DNA from: Actinomadura_C alba
GTDB taxonomy: Bacteria; Actinomycetota; Actinomycetes; Streptosporangiales; Streptosporangiaceae
Length of the DNA stretch: 64,000 nt
Reading direction: 5' to 3'
Assembly: GCF_039530285.1 (NCBI RefSeq)
Contig: NZ_BAAAOK010000015.1
Location: 310,001-374,000 of the forward strand
The translations under genes were made by a program, and so were the position numbers. The notes under the pieces are model-generated. The model made no database searches. It was given only the letters and a program-made list of their open reading frames with translations, and was not told where the DNA came from. Shown piece by piece: positions 8,520 through 16,890 of this stretch (within the stretch, counting starts at the first letter, position 1; each line of letters starts with the position of its first letter).

Positions 8520-9913
8520 GGGTAGCAGTACGAGTCCGAGGACGCGTCGCCGCCCTGCAACCGCGTCTGGTGCGGGCGCAGGCCGCGGAAGTCGTCGCCA
8601 TGCGGGAAGAACCGCTCGTCGAAGCCGAACTCGGCGCCCGAGTCCAGCTTGGCCATCCAGGCGCCGACCCCGTCGGGGTAGAACTGGTCGTCCCACGCCC
8701 CGTACAGCGAGTTGGTCACGTAGACGCGTTTCCCGTCGCGGCTGACCTCGACCATCTGCGGCCCGCCGGAGAGCGGAAGGTCGGGTGCGGCCGGGTGGGG
8801 CGTGCGCCGGACGATCCCGCCGATCCGCACCGATCCCGCCTCGACCGGGTGGAACGGGTCGGACACGTCGTAGCGCTTGAGCTCGCCGGTGCCCCAGCAG
8901 GAGACGTAGAGGTACTTGTCGTCGACCGAGAGATCGATGTCGGTGATCAGCGGTGGCACGGCGCCGAACGGCTGGATCACCGGGGGCAGGTCCTCGGCGG
9001 GCGCCGGTTCGGCCGGGATGGTGATGACCTTCTTCGCGGCCCACCGGTCGCCGTCGCGGTGCCACACCCAGACCGACGCGGACAGGTCCTCGACGCTGAC
9101 GACCACGCCCACGAACCCGTACTGCCTGGTGGGGTCGTGCGCGGGGCGCAGTTCGAGGACCATCTGGTGCTCGTCGCCAAGGTCGATCGTCTGCTGGTGC
9201 CTGCGCTTGCGCAGGTCCCAGAAGTGCAGGGAGTGGCCGTACTTCCGGCCGAGCAGCAGCTCGCCCACCACCCCGTCCTCGATCATCGATGGGGTGCCCC
9301 ACTCGGAGGAGACGAGCACGTCGTGGGCGATGTGCCACCAGGCGTCGTAGGCGAAGTACTGCGGGCCCCGGTCCACCTCCCAGCGGCCGAGCACGTCGAA
9401 GGAGGTGTGGTCGAGCAGCGCGATCCCGCCGGGGCCGTCGTTGCCGCCGGCCCCGCCGAGCGCGGTCACGTAGATCCCCTCCGGCCCGCAGTGCACGGTG
9501 TGCGGGCGCGAGTAGCCCGCGCGCTTGGCGAGTTCGTCCGCTTCGAGCACCTTGACGATCTCGGGGCTGGTCGGCCGGTCCTTGGTGTCGACGACATAGA
9601 TGCGCGACGACCGCAGCCCGGGCACGATGAGGTAGCGGCGCTCGACATGCGGATGCGGAGCGTACGGGCACAGCGCGCTGCTGCACGCGTTCCAGCCGAA
9701 GTGGTGCAGCTCGTCGCCGGTGTAGGGCAGCTCGGTCCACCCGACCACCGACCCGTAGGACGCGGAATCGGCATCGACGTCGAGCACCGCGATGGCGTCG
9801 GGCTTCTGCGCGGCGCGGTCGAAGGCCGCGACGTAGGCGAGTTTCTCCGGCGGCGCCGCGATCGCGTCACGCGGCGAGGCGTAGAAGCTGGGATCGGCTT
9901 TCCAGAGCGCCAT
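8516..9913 (-). CDS. Selenium-binding protein 56 family / methanethiol oxidase
   Basis: A 465-aa beta-propeller-type protein clearly of the SBP56/SELENBP1 family: HHFGWNACSSALCPYAPH carries the reactive-cysteine region, and family histidine blocks include SRPHTVHC, WWHIAHDVLVSSEWG, YGHSLHFWDL and a terminal RPHQTRLQGGDASSDSYCYP. Characterised bacterial and human members are copper-dependent methanethiol oxidases giving formaldehyde, hydrogen sulfide and hydrogen peroxide. No signal peptide is visible. The next gene upstream encodes a sulfite-oxidase-type molybdoenzyme and the next downstream a coupled membrane protein, so a sulfur-oxidation role is plausible. Confidence 0.9.
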   Translation of the reverse strand: MALWKADPSFYASPRDAIAAPPEKLAYVAAFDRAAQKPDAIAVLDVDADSASYGSVVGWTELPYTGDELHHFGWNACSSALCPYAPHPHVERRYLIVPGLRSSRIYVVDTKDRPTSPEIVKVLEADELAKRAGYSRPHTVHCGPEGIYVTALGGAGGNDGPGGIALLDHTSFDVLGRWEVDRGPQYFAYDAWWHIAHDVLVSSEWGTPSMIEDGVVGELLLGRKYGHSLHFWDLRKRRHQQTIDLGDEHQMVLELRPAHDPTRQYGFVGVVVSVEDLSASVWVWHRDGDRWAAKKVITIPAEPAPAEDLPPVIQPFGAVPPLITDIDLSVDDKYLYVSCWGTGELKRYDVSDPFHPVEAGSVRIGGIVRRTPHPAAPDLPLSGGPQMVEVSRDGKRVYVTNSLYGAWDDQFYPDGVGAWMAKLDSGAEFGFDERFFPHGDDFRGLRPHQTRLQGGDASSDSYCYP

Positions 9914-10001
9914 GGAACTTCTCCCGAGATCGATCCGGCGGTGTGCGGACGGGTGGGCGAGTGGAGGCCGGCGGCGACGCCCCCGGGGGGCCGACAGAGC
10001 C

Positions 10002-11351
10002 TCACACTACGGTGACGGGGTGCCGGACGACAGCACCGAAGAGATAACCCAGCGTGTTGTACGGTGCCTGGTCCGGCTGGGTGGCCCCCGTCTCGTCCGT
10101 GGCCCTGGCCAGCAGCACGTGCGGGCCCGGCCGCCGGGGCGTCCAGCGGAACTCCCAGCGCCGCCAGGCGGTCGCGGACGGCTGACCGCCGGAGTGCGCC
10201 GCCTGCCAGCTCGCGCCGCCGTCGACGCTGACCTCGACCCGCCGGATCCGGCCGCCGCCCGACCATGACCGCCCGCGCAGCGTGTGCGCGCGCCCGGCCT
10301 CGACGCGGGCGTCCCACGGCAGCTCGAAGGCGCTCTTGACGACCATGCGCGTGAGCGGCGGGCCGCCCTCCGGGGGATGATCCGGACCGAACAGCCGGTA
10401 GAACTGGGTGTTCCAGGGAGAGAACAGGGGCTGGTCGGACACCTGAATGTCACCGAGCCACTTGATGGACCCGATCCCCACCCAGGACGGCACCACCAGC
10501 CGTACCGGGAAGCCGTGATCGGGCGGGAGCGGACGGCCGTTCATCTCATAGGCCAGCAGCACGTCGTCGAGGGCCTTGGCCACCGGCAGCGGCCGGCGGA
10601 CCCGGCCCAGGTTCACCCCCTTGTCGACGAACTCGGCGTCGAGCCCGCGCGGCAGGACGTCGACCGCCCGGCGGGTGAGCCCCGCCCGGTCGAGCACCGT
10701 CGCCAGTCGCACGCCGCGCCAGCGCGCCACCCCCACCGCGCCGAGCCGCCAGGGGGTTCCCGACACCGTCTGGCCCTGCTGGGAGCTGAAGAAGCCACGG
10801 CCGTTGCCGGTGCACTCGATGAAGGCGGTGAGCGACTCGGCCGGCAGAGCGAGCAGGTCCTCGTAGGAGAACTCGACCGGCCGGTCCTCGGCGGGGGCGC
10901 CGCGCAGCCCGGAGCCCCACAGCCTCAGCCGCCACGTCAGCGCGTCGATCAGCGGGGTGGTGGTGTGGTTGCGCACGAAGAAGCGATCGGCCGGGGTCAG
11001 GTGGCCCTGCCCGGACATGGCCTCCCAGCGGGTCTCGGCGTTCGTGCCGTGCACGACAAAGAGCTCCGGAGGCAGCGGCTTCACGATCGGGCCCTCGGCG
11101 GCCGCCCGGCCGGCGCCGGCGAGCACCCGGGTGGCGCCCGTGCCCGCGTGGCCAGTTCCGGCGTGACCGGTGCCCGCGTGGGCGGTGCCGCCGACGGCCT
11201 GGCCGGTGCCCGCGATCGCCGCCCCGAGGCCGATGCCCGCGGACGTCCGCAGCAGCTTGCGCCGGGACACCTCGGCGCCGCCCACGCGAGAGAGCCACTG
11301 GCCGGCGCGCACGCGTTCGTACGTCCCCTCGTCGGTGAGGTCGTCGCTCAT
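10002..11351 (-). CDS. Sulfite-oxidase-type molybdopterin oxidoreductase, Tat-exported
   Basis: A 449-aa protein. SRRKLLRTSAGIGLGAA at residues 29-45 is a twin-arginine signal, followed by an AGTGHAGTGH repeat linker. The molybdopterin domain contains the Mo-ligand cysteine in FIECTGNGRGF (C180) and the C-terminus is an Ig-like Mo-co dimerisation domain (VEVSVDGGASW). The family oxidises sulfite to sulfate or acts on related substrates outside the membrane. ATG 11351 follows GGGGG; a TTG at 11387 is less likely. It heads the minus-strand group with methanethiol oxidase and lies divergent from the molybdenum maturation module. Confidence 0.88.
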   Translation of the reverse strand: MSDDLTDEGTYERVRAGQWLSRVGGAEVSRRKLLRTSAGIGLGAAIAGTGQAVGGTAHAGTGHAGTGHAGTGATRVLAGAGRAAAEGPIVKPLPPELFVVHGTNAETRWEAMSGQGHLTPADRFFVRNHTTTPLIDALTWRLRLWGSGLRGAPAEDRPVEFSYEDLLALPAESLTAFIECTGNGRGFFSSQQGQTVSGTPWRLGAVGVARWRGVRLATVLDRAGLTRRAVDVLPRGLDAEFVDKGVNLGRVRRPLPVAKALDDVLLAYEMNGRPLPPDHGFPVRLVVPSWVGIGSIKWLGDIQVSDQPLFSPWNTQFYRLFGPDHPPEGGPPLTRMVVKSAFELPWDARVEAGRAHTLRGRSWSGGGRIRRVEVSVDGGASWQAAHSGGQPSATAWRRWEFRWTPRRPGPHVLLARATDETGATQPDQAPYNTLGYLFGAVVRHPVTVV

Positions 11352-11470
11352 GCCCCCGATCGTGTGTGCTATTCCCAATAAAGTCAACTGTTAAAGTCTG
11401 GTTTTCGCCGGCCCGTGGGCCCCCGGTGGAAGGGCGTTTGATCATCACTCGCGATCGCACCGGCGCTGAG

Positions 11471-11476
11471 TAACCT
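11471..11476 (+). promoter_or_regulatory. Candidate -10 box TAACCT, leaderless
   Basis: TAACCT matches the actinobacterial TANNNT -10 consensus and lies exactly six bases before the GTG at 11483, which lacks a Shine-Dalgarno. This spacing would start the transcript at or next to the start codon. No convincing -35 was found. Confidence 0.4.
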
Positions 11477-11482
11477 GAGGCT

Positions 11483-12385
11483 GTGACACAGAACGCCGCG
11501 ACCCGGACGGATGACATCAATTCCCCCCGGGGGCTAGCCGATCATCTCGCCCGACGCGCCTACCTGGCCGATGAGGGGCTGGCCGCCGCGGCCTACCTTG
11601 CGCTGCGGATGCGACGCCCGCTCTTCCTGGAGGGCGAGGCCGGTGTCGGCAAGACCGCGCTGGCCAGGACTCTCGCCGAGGTGCTCGGCGCGCCGCTGAT
11701 CCGGCTGCAGTGTTACGAGGGCCTCGACGCGACGCAGGCGCTGTACGACTGGGACTTTCCGCGCCAGCTTCTGCACCTGCGCGCCGCTGAGGCGGCCGGC
11801 GCCACGGACGTCGCCCGCCTGGAGGCCGAGCTGTACGACCGGCGGTTCCTGCTCGCCCGGCCGCTGCTCCAGGCTCTCGAGACGACGCCCAGCGTGCTGC
11901 TCGTCGACGAGGTCGACCGGGCCGACGACGAGTTCGAGGCCTTCCTGCTGGAGGTGCTCTCGGACTTCACGATCTCGATTCCGGAGCTCGGCACGATCCA
12001 CGCCGAGGAGCCGCCCGTCGTCGTGGTGACCTCCAACCGCACCCGCGAGGTGCATGACGCGCTGAAGCGCCGGTGCCTCTACCACTGGCTGGAACACCCG
12101 TCCTTCGACCGTGAGGTCGCGATCATCCGCAGGCGGCTGCCGGACGCCACGGAGCGGCTGGCACGTCAGGTCGCGCGGGCCGCACAGCGCCTGCGCGGCG
12201 AGGACCTGCTGAAGCCACCCGGGGTCGCCGAGACCCTCGACTGGACCGAGGCGCTCCTCACCCTGGGCCTTCGGGATCTCGAGCCCGACACGGTCGCGGT
12301 CACGCTCGGCGCCGTCCTGAAGTACCGCGAGGACCAGGAGCGCGTGGTCCGGCGCGGGCTCGACGCGTTGCTCGACGGGAACTGA
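11483..12385 (+). CDS. coxD: MoxR-family AAA+ ATPase, CoxD-like
   Basis: A 300-aa MoxR ATPase with Walker A GEAGVGKT (51-58), Walker B VLLVDEVDRAD and the sensor segment VVVTSNRTREVHDALKRRC. In carboxydotrophs CoxD, with CoxE, assembles the Cu/Mo site of the molybdenum hydroxylase CoxL; homologues accompany many other Mo hydroxylases. The next genes encode a VWA protein, XdhC and a MocA-like enzyme, a standard maturation set. Starts at GTG six bases after a TAACCT box. The client is probably the Mo enzyme encoded at 33.9-37.8 kb. Confidence 0.87.
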   Translation: MTQNAATRTDDINSPRGLADHLARRAYLADEGLAAAAYLALRMRRPLFLEGEAGVGKTALARTLAEVLGAPLIRLQCYEGLDATQALYDWDFPRQLLHLRAAEAAGATDVARLEAELYDRRFLLARPLLQALETTPSVLLVDEVDRADDEFEAFLLEVLSDFTISIPELGTIHAEEPPVVVVTSNRTREVHDALKRRCLYHWLEHPSFDREVAIIRRRLPDATERLARQVARAAQRLRGEDLLKPPGVAETLDWTEALLTLGLRDLEPDTVAVTLGAVLKYREDQERVVRRGLDALLDGN

Positions 12386-12387
12386 TC

Positions 12388-13608
12388 ATGGACGGCCGCG
12401 GAATGGGCGGGCCGAGAGGCGATCTCTCGCGTCCCGCTACGGGCGCGGGTGACGTCATCGCCACGATGACCGGCTTCGCCCGTACTCTCAGAGCGGCCGG
12501 CGTCGACGCCGGGCCAGAACGGCTGCAGGCCATGGTGGCCGCTCTCGACCATCTGGATGTGCTCGACCCCCGCGACGTCTACTGGGCGGGGCGGCTGACG
12601 CTGTGCGCCGACCCCGACGATCTGCCGCGCTACGACCGGTGCTTCGCCGCGTACTTCTCCGGCGAGACGGCACGCCCCGGCCGGCCCCCGCCTCCCACGG
12701 TGATCGTGCGGCACGTCGCGGTGCCCGTGACGGCGTCGGGAGATCGTGACACACGGGACGAGGAGCCCACCGACGACGTCCACACGGCGACCGCGAGCGC
12801 CGTCGAGGTGCTGCGGCACCGGGACGTCTCAGGGCTGAGCCCGGCCGAGCGGGCGGAGGTCAACCGGCTGATCGCGTTGCTCGACGCCTCCACCGAGCTG
12901 CGCCGGTCGAGGCGGCTCACGCCCGCGCCGTCCGGCCGGCTCGATCAGGCGCGTACGGTCCGTACGCTGCTGCGGCGGGGCGGGGAGGTCTCCCGGCTGC
13001 ACCACCGGGCACACCGCCGCAAGCCGCGCCGCGTCGTCCTGCTGGTCGACGTGAGCGGCTCGATGACCCCCTACGCCGACGCGCTCCTGCGGTTCGCGCA
13101 CGCGGCGATGCGGTCGGGTGCGCGCACCACCGAGGTCTTCAGCGTGGGAACCCGGCTGACCCGGCTGACCAGCGAGCTCCGGCACCGGGTCCCCGACCTC
13201 GCGATGACGGCCGCGTCGGACGCCATCCCGGACTGGAGCGGCGGAACCCGGCTCGGCGAGGAGCTCAAGGAGTTCCTCGACCGGTTCGGCCAGCGCGGCA
13301 TGGCACGCGGCGCGATCGTGGTGATCGCCTCTGACGGGTGGGAGCGCGGCGACGCCGGCCTGCTCGGCGAGCAGATGGCGCGGCTGCACCGCCTGGCGCA
13401 CCGGGTCGTGTGGGCCAACCCGCACAAGGCGCGTCCGGGCTACGAGCCGCTCACCGGCGGGATGGTCGCGGCCCTTCCGCACATTGACGACTTCGTCGCC
13501 GGTCACAGTGCCGATGCGCTGGCGGAACTGGCGGAGGTGATCGGAGCGGTGCGCCGCCGGAGCCCGGTCATCGGAGCAGGGCGAGACGAGAGGAACCGCG
13601 GTGCGTGA
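12388..13608 (+). CDS. coxE: VWA domain protein, CoxE-like
   Basis: A 406-aa protein with an Arg-rich middle and a C-terminal von Willebrand A domain whose MIDAS motif DVSGSM is at residues 221-226, followed by WSGGTRLGE and IVVIASDGWERGD. CoxE-type VWA proteins work with CoxD ATPases as metal-site chaperones of molybdenum hydroxylases. It starts three bases after coxD; ATG 12388 or 12403 are both possible. Its end overlaps the xdhC start by eight bases, so the four genes read as one operon. Confidence 0.85.
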   Translation: MDGRGMGGPRGDLSRPATGAGDVIATMTGFARTLRAAGVDAGPERLQAMVAALDHLDVLDPRDVYWAGRLTLCADPDDLPRYDRCFAAYFSGETARPGRPPPPTVIVRHVAVPVTASGDRDTRDEEPTDDVHTATASAVEVLRHRDVSGLSPAERAEVNRLIALLDASTELRRSRRLTPAPSGRLDQARTVRTLLRRGGEVSRLHHRAHRRKPRRVVLLVDVSGSMTPYADALLRFAHAAMRSGARTTEVFSVGTRLTRLTSELRHRVPDLAMTAASDAIPDWSGGTRLGEELKEFLDRFGQRGMARGAIVVIASDGWERGDAGLLGEQMARLHRLAHRVVWANPHKARPGYEPLTGGMVAALPHIDDFVAGHSADALAELAEVIGAVRRRSPVIGAGRDERNRGA

Positions 13609-14725
13609 CGTTCTGGACGCCATTTCGAAGTGGTACGGAGCCGGCGAGACCTTCGGGCTCGCCACCGTGGTCAACACCTTCCGCAGCGCTCCGCGTCCGC
13701 CGGGCGCGGCGATGGCGGTGTCCTCGGACGGCGAGGTCGTCGGCAGCGTGTCGGGCGGCTGCGTCGAGGGAGCGGTGTACGACCTGGCGCGCTCGGTGAT
13801 CGAGTCGGGCGAACCGGTGGTGCAGCGTTACGGCGTGAGCGACGACGACGCCTTCGCGGTGGGGCTCACGTGCGGCGGCATCCTCGACATCCTGGTGGAG
13901 CCGGTCGATCCCTCGACCTTCCCCGAGTTCGCCGAGGTGGCCCGTGCGATCAGGCGGGGGTCGGCCGTCGCGGTGGCCACGGTCACCGCCGGGCCCGGCG
14001 CGATCGGCGCGCGCCGGGTCGTCTGGCCCGATCGCGCGTCCGGCTCGCTGGCGCCGGGCCGGTCGTACGCCGGTCGGCTCGACGCGGCCGCCGACGACGA
14101 CGTTCGCGGAATGCTGGCGCAGGGTCTGACCGGGCAGCGGCACTACGGGCCGAAGGGGGAGCGGCGGCTCGACGAGCTCGCCGTGTTCGTCCACTCCTTC
14201 GCGCCGCCGCCGCGGCTGCTGGTGTTCGGGGCGATCGACTTCGCCGCCGCGGTCGCGCGGGTCGGCAAGTTCCTCGGTTACCACGTCACCGTGTGCGACG
14301 CGCGGCCCGTCTTCGCGACCGCCAAGCGCTTCCCGGAGGCCGACGAGGTCGTGGTGAAGTGGCCGCACCGATTCCTCGCCGACGTCGACGTGGACGAGCG
14401 TACGGTCATCTGCGTGCTCACCCACGACCCCAAGTTCGACGTGCCTCTGCTCGAGCTCGCGCTCCGTACCCCGGCGGGCTACATCGGCGCCATGGGCTCC
14501 CGGCGCACCCACGAGGACCGGCTCGACCGGCTCCGGGAGGCCGGGCTGACCGAGGACGAGCTCGCGCGGCTGCGTTCGCCGATCGGGCTCGACCTCGGTG
14601 CGCGCACCCCAGAGGAGACCGCGGTGTCCATCGCGGCCGAGCTGATCCAGCTCCGCTGGGGCGGCTCCGGGCGGCCGCTCACCGCCACCGAGGGCCGCAT
14701 CCACCGCGAGCCGGCTCCGGGCTGA
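13601..14725 (+). CDS. XdhC/CoxI-family molybdenum hydroxylase maturation protein
   Basis: A 374-aa XdhC-type protein: N-terminal VGSVSGGCVEGAV and GLTCGGILDILVEP, both hallmarks of the XdhC/CoxI domain, and a C-terminal Rossmann-like domain (LLVFGAIDFAAAVARVGKFL) ending in YIGAMGSRRTHEDRL. XdhC binds the molybdenum cofactor, aids its sulfuration and inserts it into xanthine dehydrogenase-type enzymes. GTG 13601 lies inside the end of coxE, indicating translational coupling. Confidence 0.9.
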   Translation: MRDVLDAISKWYGAGETFGLATVVNTFRSAPRPPGAAMAVSSDGEVVGSVSGGCVEGAVYDLARSVIESGEPVVQRYGVSDDDAFAVGLTCGGILDILVEPVDPSTFPEFAEVARAIRRGSAVAVATVTAGPGAIGARRVVWPDRASGSLAPGRSYAGRLDAAADDDVRGMLAQGLTGQRHYGPKGERRLDELAVFVHSFAPPPRLLVFGAIDFAAAVARVGKFLGYHVTVCDARPVFATAKRFPEADEVVVKWPHRFLADVDVDERTVICVLTHDPKFDVPLLELALRTPAGYIGAMGSRRTHEDRLDRLREAGLTEDELARLRSPIGLDLGARTPEETAVSIAAELIQLRWGGSGRPLTATEGRIHREPAPG

Positions 14726-14873
14726 GCGCGCCCGCGGGCCGGGCGGCGTCGCCCGGCGGGGGGAGCGCGGCGCTGACCGCGGCGTCGTGACCCCGCGACA
14801 GGGGGCGCGATGGTGATGTGCCTTCGCCGTGCCGTTCGCCCGGCGTGATCGCACGATCACGACGTTCCGGGTC

Positions 14874-14879
14874 TACCCT
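14874..14879 (+). promoter_or_regulatory. Candidate -10 box TACCCT, leaderless
   Basis: TACCCT fits TANNNT and stands exactly six bases before GTG 14886, which has no ribosome site. It would allow separate expression of the nucleotidyltransferase from within the maturation cluster. No clear -35. Confidence 0.4.
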
Positions 14880-14885
14880 CACGGT

Positions 14886-15518
14886 GTGAGGATGCGGGAT
14901 GGCATCGGCGGCCTGTTGCTCGCCGCGGGAGAGGGGCGCCGGTTCGGCCGGCCGAAGGCGCTCGTCGAGTTCGAGGGTGAGCGGCTGGTCGACCGTGGCG
15001 TGCGCATGCTGCGCGACGCCGGGTGCGGCCCCGTCATCGTGGTCACCGGGGCCGCCTCGATCGAGGTGATCGGCGCGGTCGTGGTGCCGAACCCCGACTG
15101 GCGCACGGGCATGGGCTCGTCTCTGCGCGCGGGATTGGCGGCCCTGCCGCCCGGGTGCCCCGCGGTGGTCGTCGCGCTGGTCGATCAGCCGCTCGTCACC
15201 CCGGCGGCCGTCCGCAGGCTGACGGAGGCGTACGAGTCGGGCGCCCCGGTGGCCGTCGCGACCTACGGGGGCAGACCGCGCAACCCGGTGCTCATCGCCC
15301 GCGCGCACTTCGCCGAGGCGGCCGCCCGCGCCGTCGGGGACGCCGGCGCCCGGGCCTTCCTGCGCGAGCACCCCGAACTGGTGACGCCGGTGCCGTGCGA
15401 CGACGTCGCCTCGCCCGACGACATCGACACGCCCGACGACCTCGTCGCTCTGAGCGCCCACCGGCTCGCCGGCCGACAGGACGGCAGCCCCGCCGGATCG
15501 ATGCGGGACGACCGGTGA
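14886..15518 (+). CDS. MobA/MocA-like molybdenum cofactor nucleotidyltransferase
   Basis: A 210-aa NTP-transferase-3 protein: N-terminal GLLLAAGEGRRFGRPKALVE is the nucleotide-binding loop, RTGMGSSLRAGL the second conserved block, and DQPLVTP the metal-binding region. Homologues attach CMP to molybdopterin (MocA) for CoxL/XdhA-type enzymes. GTG 14886 is preferred because upstream residues read as promoter sequence with a leaderless-type -10; the frame is open from 14829. It follows xdhC by 160 bases. Confidence 0.85.
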   Translation: MRMRDGIGGLLLAAGEGRRFGRPKALVEFEGERLVDRGVRMLRDAGCGPVIVVTGAASIEVIGAVVVPNPDWRTGMGSSLRAGLAALPPGCPAVVVALVDQPLVTPAAVRRLTEAYESGAPVAVATYGGRPRNPVLIARAHFAEAAARAVGDAGARAFLREHPELVTPVPCDDVASPDDIDTPDDLVALSAHRLAGRQDGSPAGSMRDDR

Positions 15519-15527
15519 CCCGGGACA

Positions 15528-16754
15528 CTACGACACCGCGGAGGCCTCCAGGGCACCGCAGTCGACGGCGCGTTGCAGCCGGGCGGTCAGCGCCCTGATG
15601 GTGGCGGGCTCGTCGAGAACGGCGCCCTGCTGCTGGCTCTGCTCCCGCCAGGCCTTGACCCGGGCGAGGTCGTCCTCGATCCCGGTCAGGTGGAATCCGT
15701 AGACCACCGCGTAGCGGCTCGCGAGATGCGCGGGGTGCAGGTCCCAGCCCTGGTAGAAGCCGTGCCGCAGCGAATGGCGGACGTGCGCGGCATGGGTGGC
15801 CCACGTGCCGCTCACGTGCTCGGCGCTGTCGCTGCGCGGCACCGCGTTGGTGGAGCCGTCCGACAGCCGGACGCCGGTGCCGGCGAGGCTCACCTGCATG
15901 ATGTGGCGGGCGAAGTCGCAGGCGGGATGGTCGAGCCGCTGCTCGTCCGGGGGGAGGCCGACGGCCGCCGTGTAGTCGAAGACGCCGAAGTGCGCGCCGG
16001 TGAGCCGTCCGCCGGCCGCCTCGAGGATCGGGCGCAGCCCGAGTTCGCCGCGGTGGTTGATGATGGCCTCGGTCGTCTCGATCTGCACCTCGAACTGCAG
16101 CACCCCGACGGGAAGACCGAGCGCCGACTCGAGGCGGGTGAGGTAGTCGACGAAGATGACGACCTGCTCGGGCATGACCACCTTGGGGAAGGTGATGACG
16201 AAACCGCCGGGAAGGCGCCCGAGCCGGTCGCGCAGCGACGTGAGGAAACCGTCGAGCGTCCGCATGCTGCGCTCGTGCCCTCCGTCGGTGAAGGACTTCA
16301 CCCGCAGGCCCCAGAAGTGGGGGAGCGCCTTCAGCTCGTAGGCCGCGGCGACCGCCTCCACGATCTGGTCGACGTGCGAGTCCTCCTCGGTGTCCGGGCG
16401 GACGCCGTAGCCGTCCTCGAAGTCGATGCGCAGGTCCTCGATGGGCTCGGCCGCCAGTTTGGCGGTGACCCGCTCACGCACCGTTCCCGCCACGTCCGGC
16501 TGGATGCCGAACGCGGCGCCGAACGAGCCGACGCCGGGCGTGTGGTTGTTGACAAGCCTCAGTGCCTCGGTCCCGAAGTCCTTGGGCGTGGACGGGCCGA
16601 ACCGGTCGGCGGGCACGTAGACCGTGTGCACCGGCTGCCGCCCGGGGCTGGAGGCGGGGAAGTGCCTCTCGTGCTCCGCGGAGGTGTCCAGTACCCGCTT
16701 GGACAGGTCGTCGGTCGAGGAAACGCTCAGGTTCACCCGGATATGATCGCGCAT
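15528..16754 (-). CDS. Aldolase/citrate-lyase-like protein (DUF6986-type)
   Basis: A 408-aa protein with a HpcH/HpaI-like TIM-barrel signature: IEDLRIDFEDGYGVR, VLQFEVQIETTEAI, and GAHFGVFDYTAAVGL with the acidic metal ligands, ending with HLASRYAVVYGFHLTG. Members usually cleave or form C-C bonds of 2-oxo or CoA-linked acids with a divalent metal; this actinobacterial subgroup is uncharacterised as far as I know, though I recall it near purine/allantoin degradation genes. ATG 16754 chosen; the frame upstream to 16856 crosses a hairpin. Convergent with the MocA-like gene, nine bases apart. Confidence 0.78.
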   Translation of the reverse strand: MRDHIRVNLSVSSTDDLSKRVLDTSAEHERHFPASSPGRQPVHTVYVPADRFGPSTPKDFGTEALRLVNNHTPGVGSFGAAFGIQPDVAGTVRERVTAKLAAEPIEDLRIDFEDGYGVRPDTEEDSHVDQIVEAVAAAYELKALPHFWGLRVKSFTDGGHERSMRTLDGFLTSLRDRLGRLPGGFVITFPKVVMPEQVVIFVDYLTRLESALGLPVGVLQFEVQIETTEAIINHRGELGLRPILEAAGGRLTGAHFGVFDYTAAVGLPPDEQRLDHPACDFARHIMQVSLAGTGVRLSDGSTNAVPRSDSAEHVSGTWATHAAHVRHSLRHGFYQGWDLHPAHLASRYAVVYGFHLTGIEDDLARVKAWREQSQQQGAVLDEPATIRALTARLQRAVDCGALEASAVS

Positions 16755-16818
16755 GATCCGGTGCCGACGACACCCCGTCGGAGCACCGTCATCCGTCGCT
16801 TCCGGCGGAATGCGAGAT

Positions 16819-16840
16819 CCCCCGGGCCGGAGCCCGGGGG
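16819..16840. terminator. Hairpin after LVIVD gene A
   Basis: Perfect 9-bp stem CCCCCGGGC/GCCCGGGGG with a 4-base loop, about 50 bases past the stop of the LVIVD gene ending at 16891. Its core and following GACCTCT match the terminator of the paralogous gene at 18461-18497. Confidence 0.6.
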
Positions 16841-16890
16841 ACCTCTGGTCCTTCAACCGCTGGAATCAGGAGCCTGGATCAGGTCCCGAA

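Noticed and set aside
6868..8601. Fusion of epimerase with an N-terminal 240-aa domain
   Set aside because: The extension is a frame-shadow of the membrane-protein gene; a proper ribosome site precedes ATG 7863.
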